A DNA stretch of 64,000 bases from Zopfochytrium polystomum. Taxonomy: Eukaryota > Chytridiomycota > Chytridiomycetes > Chytridiales > Chytridiaceae. The translations under genes and the position numbers were made by a program. The stretch lies in the NCBI GenBank assembly GCA_025765615.1, contig JAIVFJ010000011.1, positions 124,001-188,000 on the forward strand, in the 5' to 3' direction. The notes beneath the pieces are model-generated. The model did no database searches, was not told the DNA's origin, and worked only from the letters and a program-made list of their open reading frames with translations. Shown here piece after piece: positions 21,101-33,252 of the stretch. Every line of letters begins with the position of its first letter. Within the stretch, counting starts at the first letter, position 1.

Positions 21101-24100
21101 GCTTTGGTAGCGTCTGCTTTAGCGCCTGCTTTGCTCGTCTTTCCAGCCGACTGCGCGCCTGCCCCTTTTGCGCCCTTTGACGCCACCGACGGTTCTTTCG
21201 CGCCTTTAGGAGATTTGACTGGGCTGCCCTTTCCAAGATTCTTTGCAGCCACTCCCTTTGCATCTTTGGCTGTGGTCTTCGCGTTCTTGCCGGTCACCCC
21301 TCCTTTCGGCACTGTTTGCGCCTTTGCTCCCTTTGCGCTCTTGGCCGTCGTACTTGGGCCTTTCGTCCCGCTCACGACATTCTTAGGGCCACCTTTCTGC
21401 CCGGCCAAAGCTTTGGTGTTGGTTGCCGAACCTTTCGCCGCCGCTCCTCTCGTGGCGGCGACTTTGGCGCCTTTTGCGCCAGCTCCCTTTGCAGAAGCTG
21501 CCGTCGGGGCAGATCTCGCCGTCGTCGCGCCCTTGCCGCCCTTTGCCAGACCAGTGGCAGCTTTCCCTCCGTTCGAGCCGCTTGCCGCTTTCGCGGCGGC
21601 TCCCCCGCCAGTTTTCTTTGCAGACGCTGTGGCAGCAGGTGACTTGGAGGCAGCCGAATTCCCTTTACCTGCCTTTTGAGTGGTGCGCTTGGGCGACGAG
21701 GTCGTTGCCCCTTTCGCGGCAGTCGCGCCACTTTTCGCTGCTGCAGGAGCTTTTGCCCCTTTCGCGGCGCCTGCTGTTTTCGGCGCGTTTCCGTTTTTGG
21801 CGTTGCCGGCTGTCTTTGGCGCTTTTTGGGTGGCAGTCTTGGCTGTCGATGTCTTTCCGTTCGCTGCGGCTGATCCTTTCGGTGCCTTCCCGTCCTTGCC
21901 GTTGGCAGCTGTCTTCGGCGTTTTCGCTCCGCCTGCTTTGGTAACGTCAGCTTTAGCGCCTGCTTTGCTCGTCTTTCCAGCCGACTGCGCGCCTGCCCCT
22001 TTTGCGCCCTTTGACGCCACCGACGGTTCTTTCGCGCCTTTAGGAGACTTGACTGCGCTGCCCTTTCCAAGATTCTTTGCAGCCACTCCCTTTGCATCTT
22101 TGGCTGTGGCCTTCGCGTTCTTGCCGGTCACCCCTCCTTTCGGCACTGTTTGCGCCTTTGCTCCCTTTGCGCTCTTGGCCGCCGTACTTGGGCCTTTCGT
22201 CCCGCTCACGACATTCTTAGGGCCACCTTTCTGCCCGGCCAAAGCTTTGGTGTTGGTTGCCGAACCTTTCGCCGCAGCTCCTCTCGCGGTGGCGGCTTTG
22301 GCACCTTTGGCGTCAGCTCCAGCTCCTTTCGCCGCCGTGGCAGATCTCGCCGTCGTCGCGCCCTTGCCGCCCTTTGCCAGACCAGCGGCAGCTTTCCCTC
22401 CGTTCGCTCCGGTTGCAGCTTTCGTGGAGGCGCCGGTTTTCTTGGCGGACGCTGCCGTCGGAGCCGCCGACCTCGTCGTCGCGGCCTTGGCGCCCTTTGT
22501 GGTGTTGGCGTCGGCTTTCGCTCCAATAGGGGCTTTCGCGGCTTCAGCTCTTTTCCCAGACGCCGTCGGGACGGGTTTCGCAGTCGCGCCCTTGGCTCCT
22601 TTTGCGGAATTGGCGTCGGCTTTCGCGCCCTTTGCTCCGATTGTGGCTTTGCCCGCCGCGTCGGCTTTCCCCTTGGAAGGCAACTTGCACGCCTGGCGTC
22701 GGTACAGTCCGCTTCCGTCCCTTCGCGCCAAGGAGCAGCTGGCCGAAGTGCTGGCGCCGCCTTTTTCCGCGGCCTTCTTCGCCTGGGCCTGTTTGATGAC
22801 TGTGGGAGTGGGAGAAGTGAAAGGTTTGGGTTTGGGGAGAGAGAAGGGGACGGGGAAGTTGTAAGACAGAGATCCAGACTATCAATTGAGCTTTCGGCTG
22901 CACTCCTATGAACGCACCATCCTGGAAGTACGAGGGAAGATCCTGAGGCCGAGCCTCCTTCGGCTTGTCGGAGTGAACAATGCGGAATTCTTTCGCTGGC
23001 GGTCCGATAACTTTGTTGATGGCAGAGTGCGTTCCAGCAGTTACCGAGTTTTCGATAGCCTGAGCTGCACCGGGCGCAAATCCTTTTTTTAGTGCCACAT
23101 CTCCCGCAGAAGCCCCAGCGTAGGTCGCCACACCGTTCTGGATCGACGCTGTTTTTTTTTGTTTAGATTGGGATTCGGCTTCAAATCAAAGTGGTGGACT
23201 TACTTCGATATGACTCCCCCTTCATAAGACCTGAAGCGACTTTGTTCCACCCTTTCTTTACGGGAGGCTCGCCTGCGTATGTTAAAGGTTATTGTGAACA
23301 CGCAAGCGCTCGCAGCGGAGGGAACAGCAGCCTTACGTCCGTTGCTGTCGTTGGGGATCAATTTTGTGTTTCCCTTGATTGCGCCGGCAACTGCTCCCTT
23401 GACGACCTCTGTGGAAGATGAAGCACAGGTCAGGATTCGAAACTGCATGAGTAGAGATGTTGATACCCACGCGGTCCGTTTCCGCCCAAGCTCATCATAT
23501 GCTTTGCACCTTCCGCAGCGCCTCCGACGGTAGCCATTGTTGCAGTCGTTGCATCGCCGGCTGGTTCCCATTTTAGGATAGGGTAAAGATTTATTTGCTG
23601 CGAGATAATCCACAAAAACACTCTCCTACCTATGACGCCGAGTCCACCGTGTCCCACAAGCTTTTGAACCACTTTACCTGTCTTTACAGGTGCAGCTGAG
23701 GGCAAGAACTTTAGATGCTGGTGATAGCAAGACCAAAGCAGCAAATTTTCTTGGACTCACAGTTTCTTTCGCTCTCCGGCACGTTCGTGTACGCCGACTT
23801 CATGTTCCCGGTCACCACGTTTGAGAGATGCTTTGCCGCCGACCCGAAAGCGCCAGCAACGGCCGCCGGAGCGCCTTTCTGCAGCGCCAAGTTGGTAGCG
23901 GCAGAGGACGTGGTTGCAGCAGCACCTTTCTGGAAGGCGGCTGTTTTGGTTTTGCGGGGGTGGAGGGACGGAGTGCTAAGATGTCAGGAGTCGTCGCTTC
24001 TCTCGGCGCAGGTTCACGCACCTTTCACTTTCGCTCCCTTCTTGAGCTCATCTGCCGTCGCCTGAAGACCATCTTTAATCGGACGAACAGTTGGTGCTGA

Positions 24101-27100
24101 TTTTTTTCGTTTTTTTTTGGCAGCCAGTGTTAGAAGCCTGCAGCGGTAGTCACTGGAGAAACCTAATTGATGCTTACAGTTTCCGAGTGCCTTTGCGTCC
24201 GCATCCATGGCGCCTGCCAGTGCACTTTTGGCCATCTCTGTTTCAGAATTAAGGGATTAGTCAAATCGGAACTGGCTACCTTGCAAGATATTTGCAATGA
24301 TGGCTGAGGTCAACAAAAAAAAAAAAATCGACTTACGTTTCCCGCTCTCGTTCTTGGCGTAGCTCTCCATCGCACCCTTTGTCGCACCAATAGCGCCGGC
24401 AACGCCAAGCTTGGCCACTGTTCCGGCTAAAGTACGAAGAAGGGTGACGCAGGAATAAGTAATTGGTGAGAAGTGCCGAAGGGCCAAACGAACCAGCTGG
24501 TCCGGCCACAGCCGAGACAGCCTTCTCCGCGGCCGCCGGAGCACCCTTGTCGATAAGTACGTCGGTCCCTGCCTTCACGATGGCCGCTGTTCCCTCTTTC
24601 CCCATCTAGTTTCGGATTTTGGTCTGTCAATCTTTGAAGTGGCCCTTCTCATGGGCATTGCTCTCTCTCACCGCAGCTGTAGCGTGTTTGACGGTGTCTT
24701 TGACCGATTCCTTCTTCATCGCCGACATTGCCACGGACTCAACGCCGTCTTTTACTGCCTTTCGGAGATCGTCTTTTTTTTTCGGAGTTTGGAAATTTCC
24801 GGGTTAGCAAACAGGCTATCAACATCTTTGGCAGGAACACTGCACCGACCCACCTTTTGCTCCAGCTTGTCCAGCAACTGCGCTCGCAGCGACGCCAGCG
24901 GCGCTCGCAGCTCCTTCTTTCAAAGCGGCTGGCGTGTAGCAGAAAAAATTGGGCGTCAGAATGTCGTTTCGCCGAGTATCGCTTCGTCATTACTTTTGAT
25001 GGAGTTGTTTTTTTGAAGGCTCGCCGAGACCTTTTGGATGGGCTCGACCAATGTCTGTGCCTCTTTCTTAACCTTCTCTTTGGCTTTGGGATTTTAAAGC
25101 GAGACGGAAAACATTTAGGGTTGGGGTTGCTCTTATAAAGAGAGAAGCAAACCTTCTGGACCGGCGACAGCGCCTGCCACAGACCCGGCGACCTTTGGAA
25201 CAACTTCCGTCGCTTTATTGACGGCCGCAATCGCCACTGCCTTCTTCCCTTCCGGGCCCATCTGGGGTGTGTGTTTTGTTAAGTTTTGTTAAGGCATATG
25301 GTGGGTTACTCGCGTGGCTCTCAATCCAAAAGAGCAACCCCCAACACTTACAGCGTCCCCAACGTTCTTGGCGGTCTCCTTGAGCGTGTTGTGGTTGAGG
25401 GCGGAGGTGACTGCGGCTTTGGTACCGTCGTGCACGGCTTTCTGGAGTGTCGCTGTGGTCCGGCGAACAAGGCGGGTTTTAGTTTTGCGCCGAAGCGTTT
25501 CGAGCAAACAACGGGGGAGGCAGAAGAAGAAAAAAACGCGGTCCAACACACCGTCTGCGCCTTTGTGCTTGGCGATGGCGGCGGCAGTTCCACCGGCTAG
25601 CTCGCCCGTGCCTTCTTTCAAGGCGTCTGTCATTTTGAGGGTCATCAATATAGGAGGTTGCGTGGGTGCATGTGAAGGGACTGCCTCCTTACTTATGACG
25701 CCGTGTCCCTGTATAACCTGCTTTGCGGTGGTTTTGATGGCAGGAACGACGACAGGAGCTATTCCCCGATTTCAGTCTGCTGTCAGGAAACTGGGGAAAG
25801 CTGAAAATGTTCCACGGCAAGTACTGACCTACGGCTTTGGCTGTATCGAGAACCGGATGTGAACCCTTTTTCCCTTTGGCGCCATCGAGGGCGCCCTTGA
25901 ACGCGTCGATCGCGGTTTCTGTGCGTGGGGCAGGAGTAGGTTTAAGCCAATGACAACAGAGCCCCCTTTCTTTTGCTTACGCGTTGTCGTTTGGCCCTTT
26001 TTATGGCCAGCAATGGCACCGCTTACACCACCGAGGACGCCGCCAGTGGCGGCTTGCGCAGCACTACCAGCTTCACACGGGTGTTAGATTGGTGCAAGCG
26101 TGGAAAAGATAGGCAAAAAAAGCAGCCCACGAGTGGTGGTCGTGGTACACACCGAGGGGACCTGCCACCGCCGTAACAGCTCCTCCGACGAGGGCTGGTC
26201 CTCCTTTTTGTGCAACGTGGTCGGATCCATCTCTAATGATTGCCCGTGTTCCGTCCTTCCCCATCTAATTTGTGAGAGAAGGTAGCGGGTACCGGGAGGC
26301 GAGGTGGTTGCAATGCGAGCTATAACGCTTGGCAAAGGTGACAAAAAGGCGACCAGCATGCCATACCGCCTGGGCCGCTCGCTTCAAAGTTCGCCGAAGA
26401 CCCTCCTTTCTCTCCATCGACATTTTGACAGCGTCAGCCCCTGCTTGCGCAGCAGCCCTTGTGTCCTCTGTGTTCTTAAAATGTGAGAACGTAGTTGCGG
26501 AAGATTGCCAAAAGGTAGTCACCAGGTAGGTCTTTTTTCCCGGCTGATGGAGGGGCGGAGGAAGGAGTCAAATGGCTGCAAGCAGCAGCAAGTGAGAAAA
26601 AGGAGAATGCACTTTACCGATCCTTTCTCCGGCCGAAACATAGCCGGCTTGGATTCCGGTTTTTACAGCGGCTGCGCGTTGTTCAAGAGTTTGAGAGGGG
26701 GCGGAAACCAGAATGCGCACACTTTACTTTTTACGGAAGCTCCTTCCTTTAGCTCGTGGGCTGTTGTCTTCAAACCGTCGCGAATAGGGTTGTCTAGACG
26801 GATGTTTTTAAGCGATAACGGAGTGAGGACGTAGTGTGGCGTGTCGAAGTGGAACTTACGTTTTTGGACATTTTTCGCGCTAACTTCCAGCGCACCAGCC
26901 AAGCTGTCCTTGCCGATTTCTGGAAATGTGTAACAAGCGGGTGGCGGGGAGGTGATAAAGAGGAGGTAGGAAGGGTGGAAGGGCGGGGAATTGGGTTGAA
27001 AAAGCAGAAAATTGGTGAGTGCTATCATTTTGTCGGCACGAAAGTTTGCGTCATACGTGGAAGAGAGTGATCTTGTTTGATTCCCGAGACGGCGCCTTCG

Positions 27101-28797
27101 ACGCCACCGATCACACCGGCGACCGCATGTGTCGTAGCCTTGCCAGCTGTTTGTAGAGTGGGCGAGGCACGACGGTCAGAACACGACCTCCTCCTTTTTC
27201 TCCCAAGAAGAAACAGGAAAGCAGGCAAAACAGACCTATTGATCCAGCGACCATCCCGACAGCGCCGCCGGCGACTTTGGGGACCCCTTGCTCCAGCACA
27301 ACTCTACCCGCCTCCTTCGCGAGGGTCTTGGCTCCTTCTTTTCCAATCTGGTCGAGGGAGAAACGGTAGGGAAAAAACAATGTGATAAGAGGACATGGAC
27401 CGCGCGAGAAAACTCTTGCCCCTTTTCCTCTGGCTTTGCGACTAACCGCGTCTTTCAGGTTGCCCACGGTTTCAGAAAAGCCTTCCTGCTTAATCGCCGA
27501 CGACGCGAGGGATTCTGCCGAGTTTTTCGCAACCTTTTGCAGCGGAACTTTGGGTGGGAGCAGAACGGGAATCAGTGCGCTACACATAAAAAATAAAAAT
27601 AAAAATAAAAATTGACAGAAATCAAGAAGCAGCAAGAAAACAAAGGGCGCTGCTTGCTCACCGCTCGCTCCGGCGTGCCCTGCCAGTGCTCCGGCCGTGA
27701 CGCCAGCCAGATTCGCAGCGCCTTCTCCCATCGCAGCTGTTGTTGTATTTCAGTTCAGGGGGAAGTGGGGAAGTTGGGGAAGTTGTTGGGTGGAGGAAAG
27801 TGGGTTATATGATTTGCAACACCACACATGTTTTGTTTCGTTCCGCATGGGCATCTTGCAGCCTGTGGCGTACGTACTCTTGATCGAGTTCTGCCTCGCG
27901 AGGCTGTCCGAGACCTTTTCGAGCGGCTCGGCCAGCCCGTTGATGCCGTTCTTGACGGCCTGTTTGCCTTTTTTTTTTTGTTTTCATTTTTTTTTTTTTT
28001 GTGTGTTGCCACGTGTCCGGTCGAGTCGGACCAGTGGTGGGAAGGGTTTCTCACGTCAGCGATCGATCACACATACAAATACACAAACGACGACAGAAAC
28101 AAAAAAGGAGGGGGAAAAAGGGGAAAAACAGGAAACAAAGAAAGGGAAATAAAAAAAGGACGCCCCCCCCCAAAGACCCAAAGACGAACACCAGAGTGTG
28201 GCGCTTTGTGGGGCTCATGACCTGTTGGGGGCCACCCACCCCACTCACACACCAACACGCAAACCCACACAAACCCTGCGCACCTTTCTCGTTCTTGACC
28301 AAATTCGACGCCGTGTCCGCGGCGTCCGACAGGTAGACCCGCCCCAGGTCGACGCCGGCGTGCGCGATCTTCTTCGCGTCCTCGTTCTTGCTGGTGCTGC
28401 TGAACCACCCCTGCGGATCGCGCCGCCGCAAATTATAATTATCGTCCGCACCAATCATGACCGCTGCTTCTCCGGCGGCTTGTGCTTCTGCTTCTGCGCC
28501 GCCGCTGCGGGTTGCTGCTACGATGGGTGCTGGCGCTGGTGCTGCTATCGCCGCCGCTGCTGATGTCCCGTCGGCGGCGGCGGCGGCCGGAGAAAGGATG
28601 ATGACGACGACGGCGACTGGGAGGAGGAGTAGGAGGAAGAGGAGGAGGAGAGGAGCGGCGAGTGCGAGTCCCGGGAGAGGCCCGCCAGCGAGGGTCTGTC
28701 GGCGGCGGTGACGAAGGCTGCGGCCGCGGCCGCGCCAAGCCGCAGTGGAAGCCGGCATCGCTGGCGGTGGTGCTGGTGGTGGGAGGAGTGGTTTCAT
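18193..28797 (-). CDS. Large modular Ala-rich protein, 31 exons, with H1-like Lys/Ala tail
   Basis: Hand-built model: 31 exons, 7,824 nt, divisible by three, 2,607 aa, GT-AG throughout. Exon 1 carries a hydrophobic LALAAPLLLLFLLLLLP-like segment (probable membrane anchor) after ~45 residues. Exons 2-30 encode short Ala-rich, probably amphipathic helical modules that recur with the same exon length and phase; see the exon map. The single last exon (22799-18193) encodes ~1,535 residues dominated by Lys, Ala, Gly, Thr and Pro with KTPKTAANGK-type repeats, like linker-histone tails. I do not recognise the family and assign no function; a surface, vesicle-coating or nucleic-acid-binding role would be guesswork. 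The start could also be an in-frame ATG at 28932, but that lies about 25 bp from the TATA-like box, so 28797 is preferred. The long plus-strand frames here are shadows. Confidence 0.72.
20830..22490 (-). repeat. ~830-bp tandem duplication inside the Lys/Ala tail exon
   Basis: Two head-to-tail blocks of about 276-278 codons. For example TTGGGCGACGAGGTC occurs at 20861 and 21689, and GAACCTTTCGCCGC at 21428 and 22262 (offsets 828 and 834). Shorter ~200-bp repeats occur at 20.1-20.75 kb. Confidence 0.8.
22799..28797 (-). other. Exon/module map of the modular gene
   Basis: Exons (5' to 3'): 1 28797-28284; 2 27967-27878 B; 3 27736-27662 C; 4 27547-27447 D; 5 27347-27236 E; 6 27146-27057 F; 7 26919-26860 G; 8 26793-26728 H; 9 26671-26618; 10 26467-26367 D; 11 26264-26153 E; 12 26070-25981 F; 13 25918-25829 G/H fused; 14 25758-25693 J; 15 25626-25552 C; 16 25452-25352 D; 17 25261-25153 E; 18 25083-24994 B; 19 24928-24854 C; 20 24772-24672 D; 21 24605-24494 E; 22 24426-24337 F; 23 24237-24178 G; 24 24096-24022 H; 25 23940-23761 I; 26 23695-23630 J; 27 23560-23471 K; 28 23408-23337; 29 23272-23204; 30 23148-22918; 31 from 22799. 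Lengths repeat: B 90, C 75, D 101, E 112 (once 109), F 90, G 60, J 66. D exons are phase 1-0, E exons 0-1, the other internal ones 1-1. Confidence 0.7.
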
Positions 28798-28956
28798 AGG
28801 GGGAGACGATAGGGAGATGCGGTGGATAAGATGATGTCGGGTGACGGGGAATATTGGCCCGAGTGACCGCAACGCTGCGCTTGCAAGTTCTCGTGGGTGC
28901 TGGCGAACGCTGCCCTCCCTCGTGTGCAGCATGGCGCCGTTGAAGGCGAAACCCTG

Positions 28957-28964
28957 TTTAAATA
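28957..28964 (-). promoter_or_regulatory. TATA-like box of the modular gene
   Basis: TATTTAAA on the minus strand, 160 bp before the preferred ATG. The (GA)n tract at 28988-29082 (CT on the coding strand) lies directly upstream. Confidence 0.4.
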
Positions 28965-28986
28965 CGGCTCTACAGTGCAGACAACC

Positions 28987-28987
<1 letters not shown>

Positions 28988-29059
<72 letters not shown>

Positions 29060-29097
29060 GCGAGTGAGAGAGAGAGAGAGAGTGTGTGTGTGTGTGT
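28988..29097 (+). repeat. (GA)n/(GT)n microsatellite
   Basis: Nearly pure GA for ~95 bp followed by GT units. Confidence 0.95.
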
Positions 29098-32000
29098 TGG
29101 GCTATTTAATCAATCAAACAAGCCGCCCTTTCTTCTTGATCAGTTTGTTTTGTTTCCCCCCCTTCTCATCTTCCACTCAACACACTGCGTCTGTCTCTGT
29201 CTCTCTCTCCAGCGCCCTGTCTCCTCGCCTTTGAGCCCAAGTCTGCATCTCTCGAAACTCCAGTGGACAGACAAATGTCTCTTTGGCACTCATTTGGAAA
29301 TGAGAGAGAGAAAGAGAGACAGAGATGGAGACAGAGACCACAGCAACCAATCGTGCATCCTTTCAGACAAAGTTTTTCCATGGCGAAGCTTTTTTTTTTT
29401 TCAAAAGGTCTTAATTCTTTTTTGTTTGTCATTTTTAGTTATTCTTCTTCCTCCTGTCCCTTTGTTTTCGAGCTCTCCACGAAGGGTGCTCAGCCCGGCC
29501 GACCCTTCCGCAGACTGACAAGAGCCTTATTGGGATGGGCGCAGCACACGAAATGTGTCGAGACTGACAGACAGACAGACAGACAGAGACAAGCGCCATC
29601 AAAACTACTTCTAGGCAGGAGACAGGCAAGCAGAACGCGAGACAGGTTTTGGAGTGCAGAACAAAGAGTATCTGTGTGTGACGCCACCGCCCCTGTACAC
29701 ACCACAACGAAAAGAGTGCACCAACCAATGCGCTTGTGTCTCCTTCGCTCAGCGGAACTCAGCCAGCGATTCGGCCGCATAGCGGACCGCAAAGCAACCC
29801 TAGCGATCGCGGCGGGTCGCCCGAGAGAAAGGATTAGAGACGGCGGGCGGTTGAAGGCGAGCGCGAGCGTGTTGGCCCTCTCTGACGCCTTGCGGTCTTC
29901 CGAGGGTGGGGGTTGGAGGTTGGACCATGAAATATCGATCGTGGGCAGGGGAAGTTAACGAAGCGATATTATTAGAGCGCGTTTTGGTTCGATTCGTGCC
30001 GCCGGTTACCCAATCTTGAAGGTGCACGGCGCGAAGGCGGGAAAGAAAATACGGTTACTTGCGGCGGAGAAATGATTCATGCTGGCTGCTGGCTCGTGTT
30101 TGAAACAAGCAACCACAGACAAACAGGTTGCTCGCGAAGGTGGCGGTGGCGCAAGGCGCGGGCGCAGCACCGCCAAAATGCGGGAAAGACAAACCAAATC
30201 ACGTGATCTGAATGGAACTCTCTCTGTCTCTCCCTCTCCCTCTCTCACTCTCACTCTCACTCTCTCTCTCTCTCTCTCTCTCTGTTTCGCTGTCGGAGTT
30301 TCTTCCGTGGAATGGGGGGGAAGGGTTTATCCGTTAGTCAGCAACTCCCTGCATCGGTGATACAGTTGTTCATTCCATTACACTCTGTGCAAGCCAAGCG
30401 GGAAAGTTGACGCATTTCCCCTCTCTTGCAAACATGGGCTGGCAGAGAATGAAATAGCATGCGTACAATTCTGCTTATTCGCAAACAAGTTGAATACGTT
30501 GCACTCAGCAAATAAGGCAGCAGAGGCACGAATCGCGCACCACCGCTGTGACTGTTCGCGAAGTAGGGAGCTCCACGAACTCGCGGCAAAAAGAAATAAC
30601 GAGAGGAAGGAAGAAAAAAATATTAGTTTTTTAATTCACCGTCTTCGATTGATTAAATCCGGTTTGGTGTCACACGTCGATCGAAACCTTCAAAGGAACA
30701 TCGAAGCACTTATTTCGAAATATGTGTGTGGTGAAAACTTAAAATCAACCAAACAACAAAAAAACAATAAGTGCACCTCCCTGCGGAAAGGGCAAAGAAA
30801 AATGAACTGGTCGATGCCTTAGTCTTCGTATCGCCGTCAGTAGTGACTGGGAACTCCTCTTATGTCAGGACCTACTTTTAATATTTAGTCAAATTTGCGC
30901 ACTTGCGAATCGAAACACAATATGCTAAAATAGCTGGGAGTGTGCTTAGCTTTTTTTTTTAAAACGGTTACTCGCAGAAATACAGCCACTTTTATTCTTT
31001 GACGGCGTGTTTCGGGCAACCAAACCAGCAGAATGATAATAAATCAGCATATTTGTTCGTGGGAATAGCTCGAACACAATGGTACCAATTTCTTGGGGCC
31101 AGTCTGTGTGGCTTGTAACAAGCGAATATTTTTTGAAGTATCTTGAGCAGGGCAGTTTCGAGGGATCACGGTTGGCGCACACAAGCATAAGAGCAAGGCT
31201 GGCTGATGGCTCGGCAAGATTTTGGCATGATTTGGAGAACTTCGCTTTATCAGGAAGAGAAACTCTAATGGGATAAACTGGGCCATGACCCATTGATGTT
31301 GGGATGCTGGCAATGTGCCAAAATGGGAGGTGACGATAAGAAAGAAGATATGTGTTTGGTTCAGTGTTTGACTTTTTGATGTTTTTGTCGGTATGGCTTT
31401 TCTCTCACACATACACACACCTGTGATTACCATTACACCATCATTCTGCATTGGGTCTTGGGGCGTTCCCCAATGTCCAAAAAAAATCGGAAAGCCTGCA
31501 TATTCTGAGGGCCCTGATGATGTAACACCAAATTGCTAGCAGCTAGTGACTGCTAAACCAGCGACCACCAACAATCTGCGCCACCAGGGCCAAAAGGGTT
31601 AAGCAGAATTTGCTTTGCACCAGTAGATAGTAATGTGCTGCTGCTAGCGCGAAAGGCGAATCGAGACCTCGTCAAGTGTGTGGATGGGTTTTCTTTCGCA
31701 AATTTCAACCGCAATCCCTCATTTTGGCGAGAAACCCCTTCTATTTTAAAATAGACTTTCTTATGTTTCAGCCCATCGGTATATTCCTCCCTGTTTTTCC
31801 TCCCTCCAACTCTTCCTCTGAAGAAATGGCGAAAAAGGAATCAGATTCATCCTTTTTTGTGCCGTCTCTGTTTCTCTGATAAAAAAAAAAAGAAAAAAAA
31901 ACAAGAAAACCCCGAAGAGAAAGGTCCACCAAATGGAAGAATGAACAAGAGAAGAGAAAAAGGCGAAGTGGTGAAGTTCATGAACCGTCAATTTTTATTT

Positions 32001-32955
32001 TTCTAATTTTTCGTATGTGGCGATCACGATGGTGATGCATTTGAACCTTCACCTTACTGCAATATGGTGGTAAATCTTTCCTTGAAAAGGGGGCGAAAAG
32101 GTGCTGCAAATATGAGCAGAAAAGGATGAAAACTTCATGAAGAGAACAGAGACAAAGACGGCCCAGTGAGGGCACTTCGAAAAGAAAAACGGGAAAGGCT
32201 AATCACAGACTCCCCCCAACTGTGAGGGTAGGCAGAGTTGGAGACCCCCTTGAACCAAATTAACGTAGTGTGGTAGGCCGCAATGTGTGTGCAAAATGAA
32301 CGTAGTGTGGCCAGCCACAAAGCGCCACGATGTAATTGTGTGAAAAGCAGAGTGGCAGACTCAGCACAGCCATGGCTGACGCCCTGACAGAAGCTCGGGG
32401 CTAACTCCCAGAGCCAAAAGAGAGAGAGAAAGAGACAGAGAGGCGGGCAGACAGACAGACAGACAAAGAAAGAAGGTCGACAAGCAAACAACCCAGACAG
32501 TAAGAGAGAGAGAGAGTTAGACAGACAGATAGACGTCTTCACACAGAAATGAATAAACAATGAAAAATGTGAAAAGACAAGAAAGGTGGTCTTTTGTGGA
32601 GTGTACAGGGGTACGTAGTAGGTGGTGAAGTGCCAAGCAATTAAGCAACGTTTGAGTCAGGCTATTTATATCTGGCAGATTTATCTTCTGTTGCCATGAA
32701 GGGGCGACGTCAATGACTGGGTTGTGGACAGAGTGGTTGTCATGCCGGTCCCATGAAGGGGCCTTGACGCGGGGGAGATGACTGTGGGAGGCAGGCGCAG
32801 TGCGTTTGTCTCTCACCCATCTGCTGCGAAAGGATACCTTGTGGGCAACAGATGGAGTTGACTGTGGGCAACAGACAAACGATGTTTGTCTCTCCACATA
32901 TCGGAGGTGAATCAATCTGTCCACACAGATGGCGGACAGGCGAGTCGAGCCTGTC
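29098..32955. other. Gene-poor intergenic region
   Basis: About 3.9 kb without a supportable gene. Contains a (CT)n microsatellite at 30218-30284 and AT-rich stretches. Frames of 60-230 codons here show no recognisable motif and several cross simple repeats. Confidence 0.4.
30218..30284 (+). repeat. (CT)n microsatellite
   Basis: CT/CTC repeats with short interruptions, then a pure CT run. Confidence 0.95.
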
Positions 32956-33252
32956 TGTCAAGGAACATGCAGGACAGGGCAAAGCAGACAAGGAACTGAG
33001 AGGAGTGATGATTGTATTGGAAACAATAATTCACTTGAGGGATGGGACAGGTCCCCCATCCCCCTTTTATACCTTTTGAGAGTCTTTCTTGTCAAAACTC
33101 AAAGAAAATTACAGAAGCAATCGATAATACAATGATACCAATGATACCAATGACAACAACACGGCAAGACCGAAAGGCAAAGAAGGTTCCAGAAAGTCCC
33201 ATAAAGTCCCAGCTAGAAGGTTCCAGAAGGTTCCAGGGGGTGATTCATAACA
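32956..33252 (-). repeat. Solo LTR of the gypsy element, reversed
   Basis: Reverse-orientation relative of the 353-bp LTR, from TGTCAAGGAACATGCAGG to GTGATTCATAACA, 297 bp, with internal deletions in the GGAACCTTCT repeat block. Flanked by CTGTC and CTGCC, a possible 5-bp target-site duplication with one mismatch. Confidence 0.85.

Noticed and set aside
18197..22864. Long plus-strand frames (394-737 codons) opposite the Lys/Ala tail
   Set aside because: Ala/Leu/Phe/Pro-rich shadows created by the repetitive minus-strand codons; no starts, motifs or splice context.
30946..31451. Overlapping 115- and 135-codon minus-strand frames
   Set aside because: No motif, no splice or promoter context, AT-rich region; unsupported.
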